From NCBI GenBank assembly GCA_013398295.1, contig VZSF01008977.1, positions 1,131,475 to 1,195,474 of the forward strand: a stretch of 64,000 nt of DNA, in the 5' to 3' direction. The notes beneath the pieces are model-generated. The model was not told the DNA's origin and made no database searches. It saw nothing but the letters and a program-made list of their open reading frames with translations. Source of the DNA: Chionis minor. Its lineage: Eukaryota; Chordata; Aves; Charadriiformes; Chionididae. The position numbers and the translations under genes were made by a program. Shown piece after piece: positions 26,961-38,260 of the stretch (positions are counted from its first letter, which is position 1; each line of letters opens with the position of its first letter).

Positions 26961-28848
26961 AATTGCTTATGTTTTAAACTTGGATCAGAAATTGTGAACT
27001 GATTTCTATTCAACTTTAACAAAATATTTCATCTTTGGCATAGATGAAAGCATAAAAAAGCATGACATTAAAAGAAATTAGCGTATTATAAGCTACTAAA
27101 AATGGCTTAAAATGAAATTTCACCTCTAGTGAGATCAATAGCTATTGCCTGCAAATCACTGAGTTGGCTCAGTGTGAGCATGCAGTTTATACCTCTTCTT
27201 AAAGATATTGCACAGGAGCTTTTGGACATCTTCAAGTACTGATTTTTAGGCACCACCCGATATTCACCTCTTCTCTGCTCCTGATTATTCTTTGTCCCCT
27301 GGAAATTGGCCATGGCCTTGCCTTCCTCTGTCTTCCTTATTTTTTTGATGATCCCAACCACCACCTTGTTGCCAGCACAATGTTATTGATAGCCAGTAAA
27401 ACTTCTTAGCGTGGACTCTGCTCCACGACATTTCTTCCAGGAGACTGAGTGGACACAGGGTTTGTCTCCATGGGTAGGTTCAGAGGACCTTCAGATCCTC
27501 TACTTGTTGTCCAACCTGGATGGCCATGTGGCAGCCCTGGGAGCTGTGTCAATGTGTTAGTGCCTGACCTGAGCTAATCAGCAAGGTAGAGTTGACTGGA
27601 GTGTGAGCTATGCTGCTTTTGGATCAGACCTGGTTATGCCCACACAGCTTGTAGTGCCAAATAGAGGAACTCCAGGATCTGTTTTCCATTTCTGTTCTCC
27701 CATTTAGGGGAGCTATTTGACAAACATTTCTTCAGATCTGAACAGTTTTACTTTTTAGAGTTGTTAACAGTAGTTCCCTTTGTGAAGGCTAAGCTTTGGC
27801 AAAGGAAACATATTGCCTTCTGATGAAGTGACAGGCGGCTTCCCTCAAATCATAACTTAAGCTTAATTGCTTTTGAAAAATGACACAATGTGGTGTTGTA
27901 TCTTGCAAGACACTAAATGATGTGGAAAATCCATTAGAGATCCTGCTGAGATGTGGATAACACCCGAGGACCAAATGAGTAGCTCTGTATTTGCTAATTT
28001 CCAAGCCTTAAGGCATGAACTTTAAAAGCATTCACATGTAAGGTATAGCAGATAAAATTAAATTTTTGTAAATAAATAAAGCAAGCTGATAGCTGTTGGC
28101 TAGAGAGTAATTCAAAATAAAACAAAAATGTGCTGTTCCTTGATCTGTTGTCTGCACTGGGGTCATTTAAAGTTGGAGGTAATGAAGTTAGTGTCTGTGC
28201 TCAGGCACTATAAAATAAGGCTGCAGGCATGAAGGAGAAAAACTTCAATATGTGAGTTTCCACCTGGTTTCTTCCCTTCTGGTAGAAGTTGGTTTCTGGC
28301 AAGCACTGAGATCCAGATCTGAGGGAAATGTAAGCTGTTAAACTAGAAAGCTTTTAACTTGCAGAAGCGGGTATGGATGAAAGACTTAAAAGGAGAGCAA
28401 AGCATGAGAAAATAACTTTTCAGTGACACCAGACTTCATCAGAGGGTTCCCAGAGGACTTGGAAGCAAGGGGTGCCTCTCAGAACTGAGGCAAAACCAAG
28501 TGGCACCTTATTAAACTGCTGTGACTATTTCTTTTTTAGTCTGGATCTTGTGATCTCACATTATTTGTATGGCACTGGCCGAAAAAGGAGCTCTCTATCT
28601 GCAGAAGTAAAGCTGTAAGCACTCTTGTAAGTGCTGGCTGGTTGGGGACCCAGCTGCTATCAGTGACTGTGGTTCCTTCTGCACTTCTTTTCTCCATGTT
28701 CCTTTGGAGGGGGCATGAACAAGTGCCTCTGCCAGGATGAAGACTGGTTAATGTAAACGTCTTCTGTTTACAGTGTTCTTCAAGGTTTGTTTTTTTGTAA
28801 AGGTTTTTAAATTCCCCTCTTCTCCCCTCAATTTATTTCCTCTTCCAA
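26961..28848. other. Non-coding DNA, no feature seen
   Basis: The minus-strand open frame 27107-27364 is rich in Lys, Arg and Gln and looks a little more protein-like than its surroundings. It has no family signature, no convincing splice sites and no extension, so it is not called as a gene. Confidence 0.45.
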
Positions 28849-28870
28849 CTATGGAAAGTGCTTTCCATAG
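28849..28870. repeat. Perfect inverted repeat, 10-bp arms with 2-base centre
   Basis: CTATGGAAAG, TG, CTTTCCATAG: both arms match without error. It could extrude as a tight hairpin. It sits about 50 bases upstream of a forward CR1 end. Confidence 0.9.
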
Positions 28871-28903
28871 CACTTCTTTTACAAAGCATCTATGAAGACT
28901 ATG

Positions 28904-28930
28904 TATAAGGAAGACTAGCTATAAGGAAGA
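28904..28930 (+). repeat. Short tandem duplication, 16-bp period
   Basis: TATAAGGAAGA occurs at 28904-28914 and again at 28920-28930, overlapping the upstream edge of the CR1 fragment. The second copy merges into the CR1 block AGGAAGAAGTTTTTACC. Confidence 0.8.
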
Positions 28931-29122
28931 AGTTTTTACCATGAGGGTGGTGAAACAGTGGCACAGATTGCCCAAAAAGGTGGTGGTTGCCCGATGCCCA
29001 GAAACATTCAAGGTCAGGCTCTGAGCAACCTGCTGTAGCTGAAGATGTCCCTGCTCATTGCAGGGGGTTGGACTAGATGACCTTTAAAGGTCCCTTCCAA
29101 CCCAAACCATACTATGATTCTA
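28919..29122 (+). mobile_element. CR1: CR1 LINE 3'-end fragment
   Basis: Forward-strand CR1 end. AGGAAGAAGTTTTTACCATG, GAGGGTGGTGAAACAGTGGC, ACAGATTGCCCA, CATTCAAGGTCAGGCT, GCAGGGGGTTGGACTAGATG, ACCTTTAAAGGTCCCTTCC, AACCCAAACC and ACTATGATTCT follow in family order. The first half is the end of ORF2 (the residue pattern before the stop), the rest the 3' UTR. The copy is 5'-truncated and fairly well preserved, so it is one of the younger CR1 pieces here. Confidence 0.95.
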
Positions 29123-31777
29123 AGACACCCCTCAAATTGTGCCTTAGGAATCCAAGGAATGCAAAAGAAAAAAAATCTGGGGGGAGAGGGGAGGAAAATG
29201 TCAAGAGTATAATAGACAGATTTAGATTTTTGAAAAATAAATGAGGAAAGGAATACATTGGATTTAAAATCCTGAAAAACTCTCAAATTAGTTTTCACAA
29301 GGAAAGGAGTAAGATGATGCAAAACAAATAAAATGTTTAATTTAGCAACAATTCTTCTGCCCTGTTTCCTCAGTACTTGTTAATTGTGTGCCTCATTTGG
29401 CAAGTAGAGATGTAACGTGAAGATGTTAGAAGAAAAGCTGCTACTAAGATATCAACCACCAGTTTGGAGCTGTCTCTGGCTTTTTTTTTCATATCCTGAG
29501 ACCTGTCAGCAAGGCTGAGCATAGCCACTAAAGGTTATGGACTCCCCAAAAGATGAATTAGCCTCTCAATTCTGAGAGTCACCCAGGAAGCAGTTTAATT
29601 AGAGTAGGGAAACACTGATAAAAAGTGTCGTTCTGTACAGGGACAATGAACTTCTGAGTAGGTCTCAGCTTGCACTGAAGCAGTGGAAATTTGTCTGATC
29701 ATCTTGGCCTTGAGCACCGCATATTAATTTCCTCATTTAGTTTTCCTTCCTGCAGTAGTGCTGAACACAAAGGACCTTGCAGTCCTGTGTTGAACACACA
29801 CAGTGCAAATGCAGCTATTTAAAAAGCCCCTGTATCAAGTATAATGTTTAATGGTGAATACACTTGCAGAATCCAATTTAGCGAGGAAGTAAATTTGTTT
29901 TATTTCCAGACCACTGTCTCTCTTTCCAGTATGTGTGTTATTTTGCCTGTAATCATTTTTACTCAAATAGTTATTAACTCCCAGATGAAAGGACCCTTTA
30001 GGCAGCAAATTATCTCTTATCTCTGTCACTGGCAATGTAGAAAAACTCAAGATACGTTCAAAACTTTTGATTTTTCACCATCTCAAAATTTGGGCAGCAC
30101 ATTTAGACATACAGTTTATCTTGTTTCTCGTAGGACAACACACTCAGAGGAAATTTATGGGAAATACACTTTGGAAGAATCAGGATCTATTGCTCCAGTT
30201 TCGGGGCCCCAAAACTATAAATGTATTTTAGGGTGTTCACTTATGTGACTCTGAGGTGATGGTGAGTCAGTGTGACAACTCAGGCTTCCTGTCTTCAAAC
30301 ACCAAGGGGACTTTCTTCAAGTTAACCTGCCATCTTTGCTTTTGGTTTTTGTTCTGACCTTATGATTTTTAGTTCTTCTGCAGTCACTTTTTAAAAAACT
30401 GTACAGAAAATAATTTCTACTCAGTATAAAATAGTTCTAGTTCAAAAAAAAAGATTTAAAAAAAAGATTAAAATCAAATATCAATTTAGCACGCCAGAGA
30501 GTGCAGTCACTGCAACTGATAAGAAGGAAAGAAAAAGCAAAGATATAATCATAGTGTTTTCAGTTTGTATACTTTCTCCTAGGCACAAGGTCGATGCTGG
30601 GTCATGAGCTCAGCATACGACCTCCATCCCCATTAAAATCTCATGAAAAACAGGATGCTCGGTTATTTCTATAAATCCTAGCTGCTTTTTTTTTGTTGTT
30701 GTTCTGTGGATCTTGTGAAGTCATTACCTCCAGGCAACCTCATGCTTGGCTGCTGTGATCAGCACTGCGATATTGCCAGATTATTCTAATCGCAGTGGCA
30801 AGCAGAGCCCACAGGAAGATGTGGGGCACAGGGATGAGGAAAAGGACCAGACCTTGAGAGAGAAAGGACCGGAGCAATTTAAAAGATCTTGTTATCCCCA
30901 GTATCCTTTTGAACAATGGGAAAAAAAGCAAAACCTGACAGCTTTGACAGGCCGACTGCTGGGGAGCCAGGAACTGAGTGAGGCAGATTCAGAGGGAGAC
31001 CATGTAAAAGCATCAGATACAAGCAGGAATGTGCCATGGAAAGTAAAGATGAGTCACGGCATGTCAGGCTGACGGATTCTTTCTTACCAGCGAATTACCA
31101 GTAGCAGGGCTGCTAAGTGGTAAATGAAGCTGATGACTGATTTTCCAAAAGCCAGCTTAGAAGCTGTGCAACAGCAAATGCGGTATCTTAGGTGCTTCAC
31201 GTGGTCTCTCACCAGAAGCCAGTGCATAAGTGTCCGTCCTTGGTGTCATGAAGGAGGCATAACACAAATTCTCTAGTGAGTGGATGCTTTCTCTTCTCAA
31301 ACTTGATTAGGGCAGTTTGGCTTTTTGGTCCCTGGGTTTTGTGGCAGGGTAGATGAAGCCTGATAAAGGCTTTCTGGGTTTTCAGGGCAGTCTGAGTTCA
31401 AACTGAGTTTTAATCAGGCTACCACCTTACCTTTAATTCCATCAAAACCACTGCCTAGATGAGAACAGCCAATGTTTAAGATAGAGACTCAGACTTTAAG
31501 AAAGGCAAAGAATCCCTTAGTGATGTTTCCTGTTCAGAGAGGAGGAGCTGTCACATGGATCATGATCAATTAGCCATGAAGAGAAACGTTTCAAGCCCGT
31601 AAATAACAGCAATGTTCTGAATTGATGAGTATAGATCGACACTGTTCTGTACTTAATGACGGTGAATTTATTCTGCACAGCTTTCTCCAGAGATTATAAA
31701 ACAAATGTTCAGCCATAAGTATCAGAAATGAGCATTCTCTGAAATGAACAAATCAAGAACAATTCTTGCAGGAATAG
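29123..31777. other. Non-coding DNA, no feature seen
   Basis: Includes modest open frames at 29844-30248 and 30746-31072. The latter is hydrophilic and charge-rich but has no motif or exon boundary that I can support. A-rich words occur near 30445-30470. Confidence 0.45.
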
Positions 31778-32395
31778 TGGTATGGCTTGAGAAACCCACA
31801 ATTTATTGTCATTTAGACAATTATGTATCACCTGATGACCCCTCCCCACCCAGGAATGGGAAACCAATAAAACACAGGTGTTGACATATAAACATTTAAT
31901 AGAATAAGAATAGATAATTAACAGTAATAACACTAAAGAACCAATATTGTACCAATATATAAAGATTATAATCAGCCAATTCTATCAGTCAGAAGCTGTG
32001 CACTGCCAGCACTGGGCAGTAAATGGCGGGCACTACAAGAGCTATGGCTTCAGGAGAAAAGGAATGGCTCAGGGCTCCAGCACTGGAACAAGAAGCAATC
32101 TGGATCACCACCATTAAGGGACAGAGAGCTTTGCATCAAAATTTCAAATTTATATTGAACACGACATTCATGGCATGAAACACTCCTGTTGGTCAGCTTG
32201 GTTCAAGTGCCCATGTCTTGCTCCTCTTCATCCCTGCACCTGGCTAGCTCAAAAACACTGAGACCTTGAAACCCACACACCATAGCTGGCTATAAAGTAA
32301 ATATTTTCACAAATTCAGACACTAGAGTCTTCTAAAAGTACAGTTTTCCCAAGCATTAGAATATAAATTAGTCCTGTGGGGCTCAAACCAGGACA
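31778..32395 (-). mobile_element. Solo LTR of an avian ERVL-type endogenous retrovirus
   Basis: On the minus strand the element starts TGTCCTGGTTTGAGC at 32395, matching the TGTCCTGGTTTCAGC start of a common avian ERVL LTR group, and ends ...CCATACCA at 31778, giving TG...CA termini over 618 bp. Internal landmarks are in LTR order. A promoter-like block, GACCAACAGGAGTGTTTCAT then CATGAATGTCGTGTTCAATATAAAT, has its TATA-type box near 32150. An ATTAAA polyadenylation-type signal lies near 31894, and a C/G-rich block TTCCCATTCCTGGGTGGGG follows. Flanks AATAG (31773-31777) and GATAG (32396-32400) form a 5-bp target duplication with one substitution. No gag, pol or env sequence adjoins it, so this is the product of LTR-LTR recombination. 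Divergence from the remembered family indicates an old insertion. The solo form cannot encode protein. Confidence 0.85.
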
Positions 32396-33291
32396 GATAG
32401 TTATAAACAATATAGACTCCATCCAATATGCATATTATTTTTGCAGCTCCTTTCTGGCATTTTAACAGCTGCAGTGACCGGCAAGGAGATTGGCAGAAGG
32501 CAGCAATCACATCATGCTTCTGTCTTGGTGTCATGGTTAATAACGCAGTGTATTACTCTAGGAAATACTGTCTGAGTGAAAACCTATGTCTGCATCAATC
32601 TTCTCTTCCTCACATTTCAATTTCTAAAGATTTATAACATGTCTCAATAGTATTTGCACATCAAGCTTCCTTAAAGCTCTTTTTTTTCTTAAGGCAGAAG
32701 ATATTTTTACTTGTTTGCATATAGAGGCTTACAGCTATAGCTGCTTGGCAGTCACCTGTTTCTAATCCTTCTTGATTTACATGGTGCTTTTGGCAATTTC
32801 CCAGCTTTACTCTACAGTACTGTAAAGAACACACTTAGCATGGGCTCTAGCTGTTACTTTCTGAGAGGGAGGTTGGTGATTACCTCTTCCTCCCAGCCAC
32901 AACAGAACCAAAACGCTATGAAATGCTAAGTGATGCTGGGTTCTCCAAGTAAAGCCTTAGTTTCTTGTATACTGTGGAAAAGTATCAGGTTACAGCACTG
33001 GAAAACAAACTTCTTTTTGCATGTCTACACTTTTTATGGAGCCTAACACCATTCAGATCTTTGTATTTCTCTGTCTTCTGTTAAAGCTTTTCTTCTCCAT
33101 CAACATATTTGTTGTATTATCAAACATAAACAGACTCTGAAAAGAGGGACAAGAGATGCTCAAAGAAGATAGTACTGTGATCATGTTGAAGAATTACTGC
33201 CTTTATTATCAAACTCACTCAAGAACTACGTACTTGCAGAAAGAGTAGACTGTGTCTTGAGCAAAAGGTGTGAGAGAATGTACAAGATTAT
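32396..33291. other. Non-coding DNA, no feature seen
   Basis: Spacer between the solo LTR and the next CR1 fragment. Nothing recognised. Confidence 0.5.
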
Positions 33292-33582
33292 AATCCATAG
33301 AATCATAGCACGGTTTAGATTGGAAGGGACCTTAAAGATCATCTAGTTCCAACCCTCTTGCTATGGGCAGGGACACCTCCTGCTAGAACAGGTTGCTCAA
33401 AGAATCATCAAACCTGGCCTTGAACACTTCCAGGGATGGGGTGTCTGCAACTTCCCTGGGCAACCTGTTCCAGTGCCTCACCACCCTCAGAGTGAAAAAA
33501 TTCTGAGATCTAACCTAGGTCTACCCTCTTCCAGTTTGAAGCCGTTACCCCTCATCCTATCATAATGTTTTCCTGAAAGTGC
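33292..33582 (-). mobile_element. CR1: CR1 LINE 3'-end fragment, longest of the minus-strand copies
   Basis: The plus strand opens with ATCCATAGAATCATAGCACGG and continues GGAAGGGACCTTAAAGATCA, TCTAGTTCCAACCC, GGGCAGGGACACCTCC, CTAGAACAGGTTGCTCAAAG, AACCTGGCCTTGAACACTTC, CAGGGATGGGGTGTCTGCAA, AACCTGTTCCAGTGCCTCAC, CACCCTCAGAGTG, AGATCTAACCTAGGTCTACC, TTGAAGCCGTTACCCCTCAT and CCTATCA. This is the reverse complement of the CR1 3' UTR plus the last part of ORF2, about 290 bp. It is close to the family pattern, so relatively young. Confidence 0.96.
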
Positions 33583-33956
33583 ATACGTTTCTTCCAAAAC
33601 AGGCTTCATGTAGGCAGGTCAGTGGAAAGAACCTAGCTGAACTTGTACTATACAAACTCACTCAATAGAGAGAGTTAAGCAGAAAGAGTCAAGATGTCAG
33701 AGGTACTACTCAGCAAGTCAGAAAGCACATATGGTATTGAACAGATCAAATTAACCCTAGGTTTGGTGGTAGAGAAGTCACCACATTCAGTTTTTGAAAA
33801 ATGGTTTCACCACCACTCCTTCCATACATGGGCAGCTGGAATTTTCTAACTCTTTGAGTGAACTCCAAACTTTATTTGGAGGCTGCCTCATCAGCCCTAT
33901 TACCTTTCCATAGCAAAATAAAGAACTGTAACTTTAATTTCTTGGAACTTGCAAAT

Positions 33957-34562
33957 CTATGAGATGCTTACAGAAAGCATGTGAAGTGTGAGTATTTTCC
34001 AAAACCATTCTGCTCCATTTATGAAAACTGTATCATTCTTAAAAACCATGTGAGCTTCAGACGTATTCACAGCTAAAATCCGTGCAGGTGTCACATCCAG
34101 TGCCCAAAGTGAGCCAATATATGCTGGCACAAAAGGATGGCCCTTGAGAGAGGCTTTGCAGTGTTTTATAGAGAGGAAACGGGGCAGGAAAGGCTGCAAG
34201 AGAATGCCCAAGTTTTCACGTTGCTCCTTTTGAGAGCTTGTATCCCCACTTCTAAGTTCCCATTTCAACACTACAAGCACACGCTGGGAGAAGCTTTGTA
34301 AGCCTTGTAATTCAGTATCATAGCCAAAATCACTCAGTATCGTGTTCAGCCAAAGATAGGTTTCAGACATACAAAGCCCATTTGTGTGCAAGCCAACGTT
34401 AACAGGTTTTGCACTCAGCAGCAAAATCAGCTTATAAGTACGGAAAGAGGCTAAAGCGATGTGTGCTTTGTACCCGTGTAAGCGGATGAACACTAGATGG
34501 TCCTCACAGGCTGAATTTTCAGCTCTTACAAGCCCTTGAATCTTCTTTCTAGGCCACTGCTG
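33957..34562 (-). other. Unrecognised long open frame, possible coding remnant
   Basis: A minus-strand frame of 201 sense codons runs without a stop from just after TAG at 34563-34565 to TAG at 33957-33959. It is the longest open frame of the window. The first ATG is at 34370, leaving 137 codons, so an ATG-initiated protein would lack the first third of the open frame. The translation is ordinary-looking: hydrophobic patches such as LILLLSAKPVNVG, a W-rich end, a balanced amino acid mix and no low complexity. I recognise no domain, signal peptide or catalytic motif. Upstream of the frame the minus strand reads TTGTACTTAG then CAGCAGTGG, an acceptor-like AG with a weak pyrimidine tract. An ATTAAA lies about 25 bases after the stop. 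It could be a terminal exon, a decayed retrocopy or chance. By a rough stop-frequency estimate such a run is uncommon but not impossible in 64 kb. Confidence 0.2.
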
Positions 34563-37500
34563 CTAAGTACAAATCCCAGTATGAACCAGAGCACAAAGCT
34601 TCAAAACAGCATACTGCACTGGGGTCTGCTGTCATTGCTGTAATGACCTCAAATAAGCTTTGCCTCCCGACACTGAACAAGCAGCTAGCTTCTTACAGGA
34701 TCTGCAGAGGCAAGGCGTGAGGATACATGATCCTAACACTGTGTGAGTGTCAGAGGACATAGTACCTTATCAAGAATTCCTGATTAGAGCAATAATGACA
34801 TTAAAGAAGTTGTTTGCTGTGAGCCCTGCAGAACAGCATCATCAGCAGAAGATACAGGGGAAAAAACAAGTCATAGACTCTGCCATGTGTTGTAAAAGAG
34901 GGGACTGCTCATTGATGTTAGGTTACCTAAGGCATATATCCATGTCTGTCATGTGCCCTTGAGTCTTTCTTCTAGGATATGCACATGCATACGAGGACGT
35001 AAGATGCAAAAATAATATAACAATATTTGTAATTTAGATGTGGTGCTGCCATGACATGTTTGTATCTCTATAAGGCTGAACTTTCCCATTTTCCTGCATA
35101 AACACACACACAAAATCTGTTTCCTATGTTAACCAGCCCTAGCTGTGGTCAGAGAAGACGGGTGCACGCTCTGGATTACGCTGATGAGCACTGACAGTGC
35201 TTCGGCGAGATAGCAGATGAGCACAGGACAGTAACAATTCACAGAGGAGCAACTGATTTTTTACTTTTTAAATGCGAGATCCTTTCTGATGATCAAAATA
35301 GACTACTATGTCTTCATATTTAATTATTTCACAGTGTTTTATCAGGAATTCAATAGCGGTGACAGGCCAAGGACATAAATAGAGTAAAAGTTTACAGAGA
35401 ATAGAGAAAAGTTTATAGACAGAAATAATCTTGCATCCAGTGGCATACTTTGGAGAAGTGGGTACCCTTTTAGGCGCAGGACCGTGCTTTCCATGGCCCA
35501 AGCAAATTCAAAATCCAATACACTTTCAGGGAATTTGCTAAAAGATTAAATTGTGTTCTTGAGTGAGTGAGATGGTTTGAGAGAAACAGTGGTCAGTTCT
35601 TGTGGAGCAAATAGGGGTGTTTGTTAGTGAGGGAAGGAATGAAACAGCTGTCAGCCTCTAAGGGACAGAAAGGGAGAGAGAAAGGCACTTACAGCCTGGG
35701 AAACAGCGAGGTATTTTCTCATATGGTTATTATGGCCACATAAACAAGGTCTTCACTGAGTCGAATCTCCTGTTCAGTAGACTTGTTAATTTAATTCTTG
35801 GTTTCATCTTTCCAAGACCCTACCTGTTCAATTTAAAAACAACTCTTTTTCCCTCCCATCCTACCCTGTGCGTCTCTCTGTGTTTTATCTTCACCATTAT
35901 TGCTTGATGCTTGCTGTATATCCTTAGCTTTATTAAAGTTTGTTTTCCATTCCCATTCCTGAAGGGAAACACAGGGCTAGCATCACAAACTGCAAACGGT
36001 TTCTGATTTTAGATTCCTGTCCCCCCACCTCCCTGCTCCATGACTGCAGAAGCCCAGGGGTCCCTGGGTACCTGCTGGGGCAGGCAGTCTGGGCTGCTCT
36101 CTGTGCCTGTGGTGTCCTCTCTACTGCTGCTGCCCGAGCTGGCTGGATTAAAGCCAGCACAAGAGTGCTTGCTTGGGCTGTGGTTACGCCTGAATTGTAA
36201 TGTGAACACACTGTGGGCAACGAACCACCTACATGGGCCAACTCCTTCTCCTCTTCCCTCCTGCAGGAATCCGTGTTCTCATCCTCCCATCCGCCAGTCT
36301 CTCGCTTTCTACAAGCCCCTCAAACTGAGGACACCATTTGTTTAAGTCTCCATAACTCATCTTGGCAACTCTGATGTTAAGACTTCTCTGTAGCTAACAT
36401 GGAGATTTCTGACTCTATTTCAGGTTGGGTGCATTTTTTACTTTCATATGTTTTTTAATCATGTTGCTGGGAGATTATTATTTCACTTCTTAAGTCTCTG
36501 AAAAGCAGTCTTGTACAGCCAACCATAATAAAATAAAACAGGGAAAATGGAATCCCTTGTGTTGTCCTCCAAGGGCCTGGACCTGTTTTTCACAGACATT
36601 TGATATATCCTCTGGAGATCTTGGCAATCAGTGACCTGCTCTCCTTGACAAGAATCTACTCTTTCTGGAGGTAACTGAGCTATGTCTCAGTTCCTTTTAT
36701 TTGCAAAGCTTTCAAAAGGCCTTTTTTTAACTCTAACTACGTTCAGGATTTTCCCTTTTCCCAAGAAAGAGCCTTCAGGACTTTAACCTGTTATTTGACC
36801 ACTGCCCTGTCCCTTTTGCATATGTGACTTTCTCAGTTTCTGAGCTGAAGAATTTCAAAAGCTAATGTTTTTGATGGACAGAATGGCAGTGTTTGAGTGA
36901 CCAATTAAGAAAATGAATTAAAAATGTGATGATTCATCTACAGCAATAGGAAGTTAGAGATAAGTGAAGGAAGAATCAAACTAGTAAAACAAATATTTCA
37001 CTCCTGTTCCTCAAATTCAAAGAAAAATCCATATTCTTCAGAACTTCAGCACCAAGATCCCATACTGCTAAACAGGGGTGAATGTTACAAACAAGAGCAT
37101 GGCAATTATTCCAGCAAAGTTTCACATCGAATAGTAATAGGGGGTCCTGAAGGTGGCTGTTTGACAAAGAAGAATAATAAAGGTTAATGGTTCCTAGAAC
37201 TCAGCTCTATACTACAGATTGGCAATTATGATACTGTTGCTGATGTACGCTCCTTTTGTGTTGCTTTAAGGGATATATTTTAAATGTAACATTCTAAAGT
37301 GTTGTGGGAAACAGACATGATTGAAAACTTGACCATTTATGCAATAAAGTCAATGCAGGTTTTGAAGGAGCCTGAAGCAGGAGTATGAAATCATAAAATA
37401 CTTAGTGATTTATTCTTTGATGTTTTGCCCCTGTGAAGGAATTGCCTGTAATGGAAGTATATCACAAAAACCCCAAAAGCAGCCAGGATTGTATGAGGGA

Positions 37501-38084
37501 ACATGTAGAAAAGGGAGAATAGCTTGTAAAGAAAATAAATCTTGGGGGTTAATTAAAGATTGTTTAAGGGTTTATTAAAGATTGTCGAAGTCTTCTAGTG
37601 GTGGGACATAATGAACACATCCAGAGACTCCTTAGAAGAGCACCTCCAAACATATACCAACTAATGTTTTTATCCTAAATCTGATTTGAAACAAAGGCTG
37701 TAATTATTTGGATACATGAAACAGATAACAAAAGGGAAAGTAAGCTATGTAATAGAAAAAGATGACAAAGATTTCATCTTTTTTGTATTAAGACCTCAAA
37801 AGTGAGAAGACGGGCAGAAGAGCCTGCTAGCAGACACGTCTATGCTATGAGACTGAGGAACAAAGCAAGAGCTGAGAGAATCTGTACAATACAGCTGACG
37901 GCTCCTCTCTGCCGCACTAAGGATTGTGTCCCTGTCGTATCTAGGTTCTGTGTATAGATGACTGGTATGAATCTAAAACAGGCTGAAATGTTTATATGGG
38001 AAAAAACTGATGAAACGTGGCTTCTTAAAATAGAGGGGGAGTTGTTTCCAGGCTTAGGGCCTTCTCCACTGCCTATTTTTTATT
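34563..38084. other. Non-coding DNA with a GC-richer patch
   Basis: Positions 36000-36300 are richer in G and C than the rest and produce overlapping open frames on both strands, which is a compositional effect. No domain or element family was recognised. An ATTAAAG sits at 35932. Near 37546-37590 the word TTAAAGATTGT is repeated twice. Confidence 0.45.
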
Positions 38085-38260
38085 GTAGTGGTACTGCTGC
38101 TGTCACTGTTATGACGAAGGGATATAAACAAGACAAGAAGAGGTCATATCTTCTATTAGACCAACAGATATAGTTGGAAAAATACACCAGCATTCAGGCA
38201 CATGAGTTCTTCTTCAGGCCTGAAATAGAGAAAGCCATTCTCAAAGGCAGATATGAATTG
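38085..38260 (-). mobile_element. Ancient sauropsid SINE/LINE-tail repeat
   Basis: The plus strand reads ACAAGACAAGAAGAGGTC, ATATCTTCTATTAGACCAAC, AGATATAGTTGG, CATTCAGGCACATGAG and TTCTTCTTCAGGCCTGAAAT. This follows, block by block, the repeat familiar from turtle and crocodile genomes. There ATATCTTTTATTGGACCAAC is followed by AAGCTTTCGAGC and a CTCTTCTTCAGGTCTGGG block. The orientation is given as minus because in polIII SINEs with this tail the 3' end is the GTTGGTCCAATAAAAGATAT side. It is old but still clear over about 120 bp. Confidence 0.65.

Noticed and set aside
27107..27364. Minus-strand frame rich in Lys, Arg and Gln that looks slightly protein-like.
   Set aside because: Only 85 codons, no motif, no splice context and no extension into neighbouring frames.
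30746..31072. Hydrophilic 108-codon plus-strand frame.
   Set aside because: No family signature. It does not extend beyond chance length by much, and no retroviral or gene context was found.
35940..36345. Cluster of open frames on both strands in a GC-rich patch.
   Set aside because: Open in four frames. The patch was considered as an LTR, but no termini, target duplication or family blocks were found.
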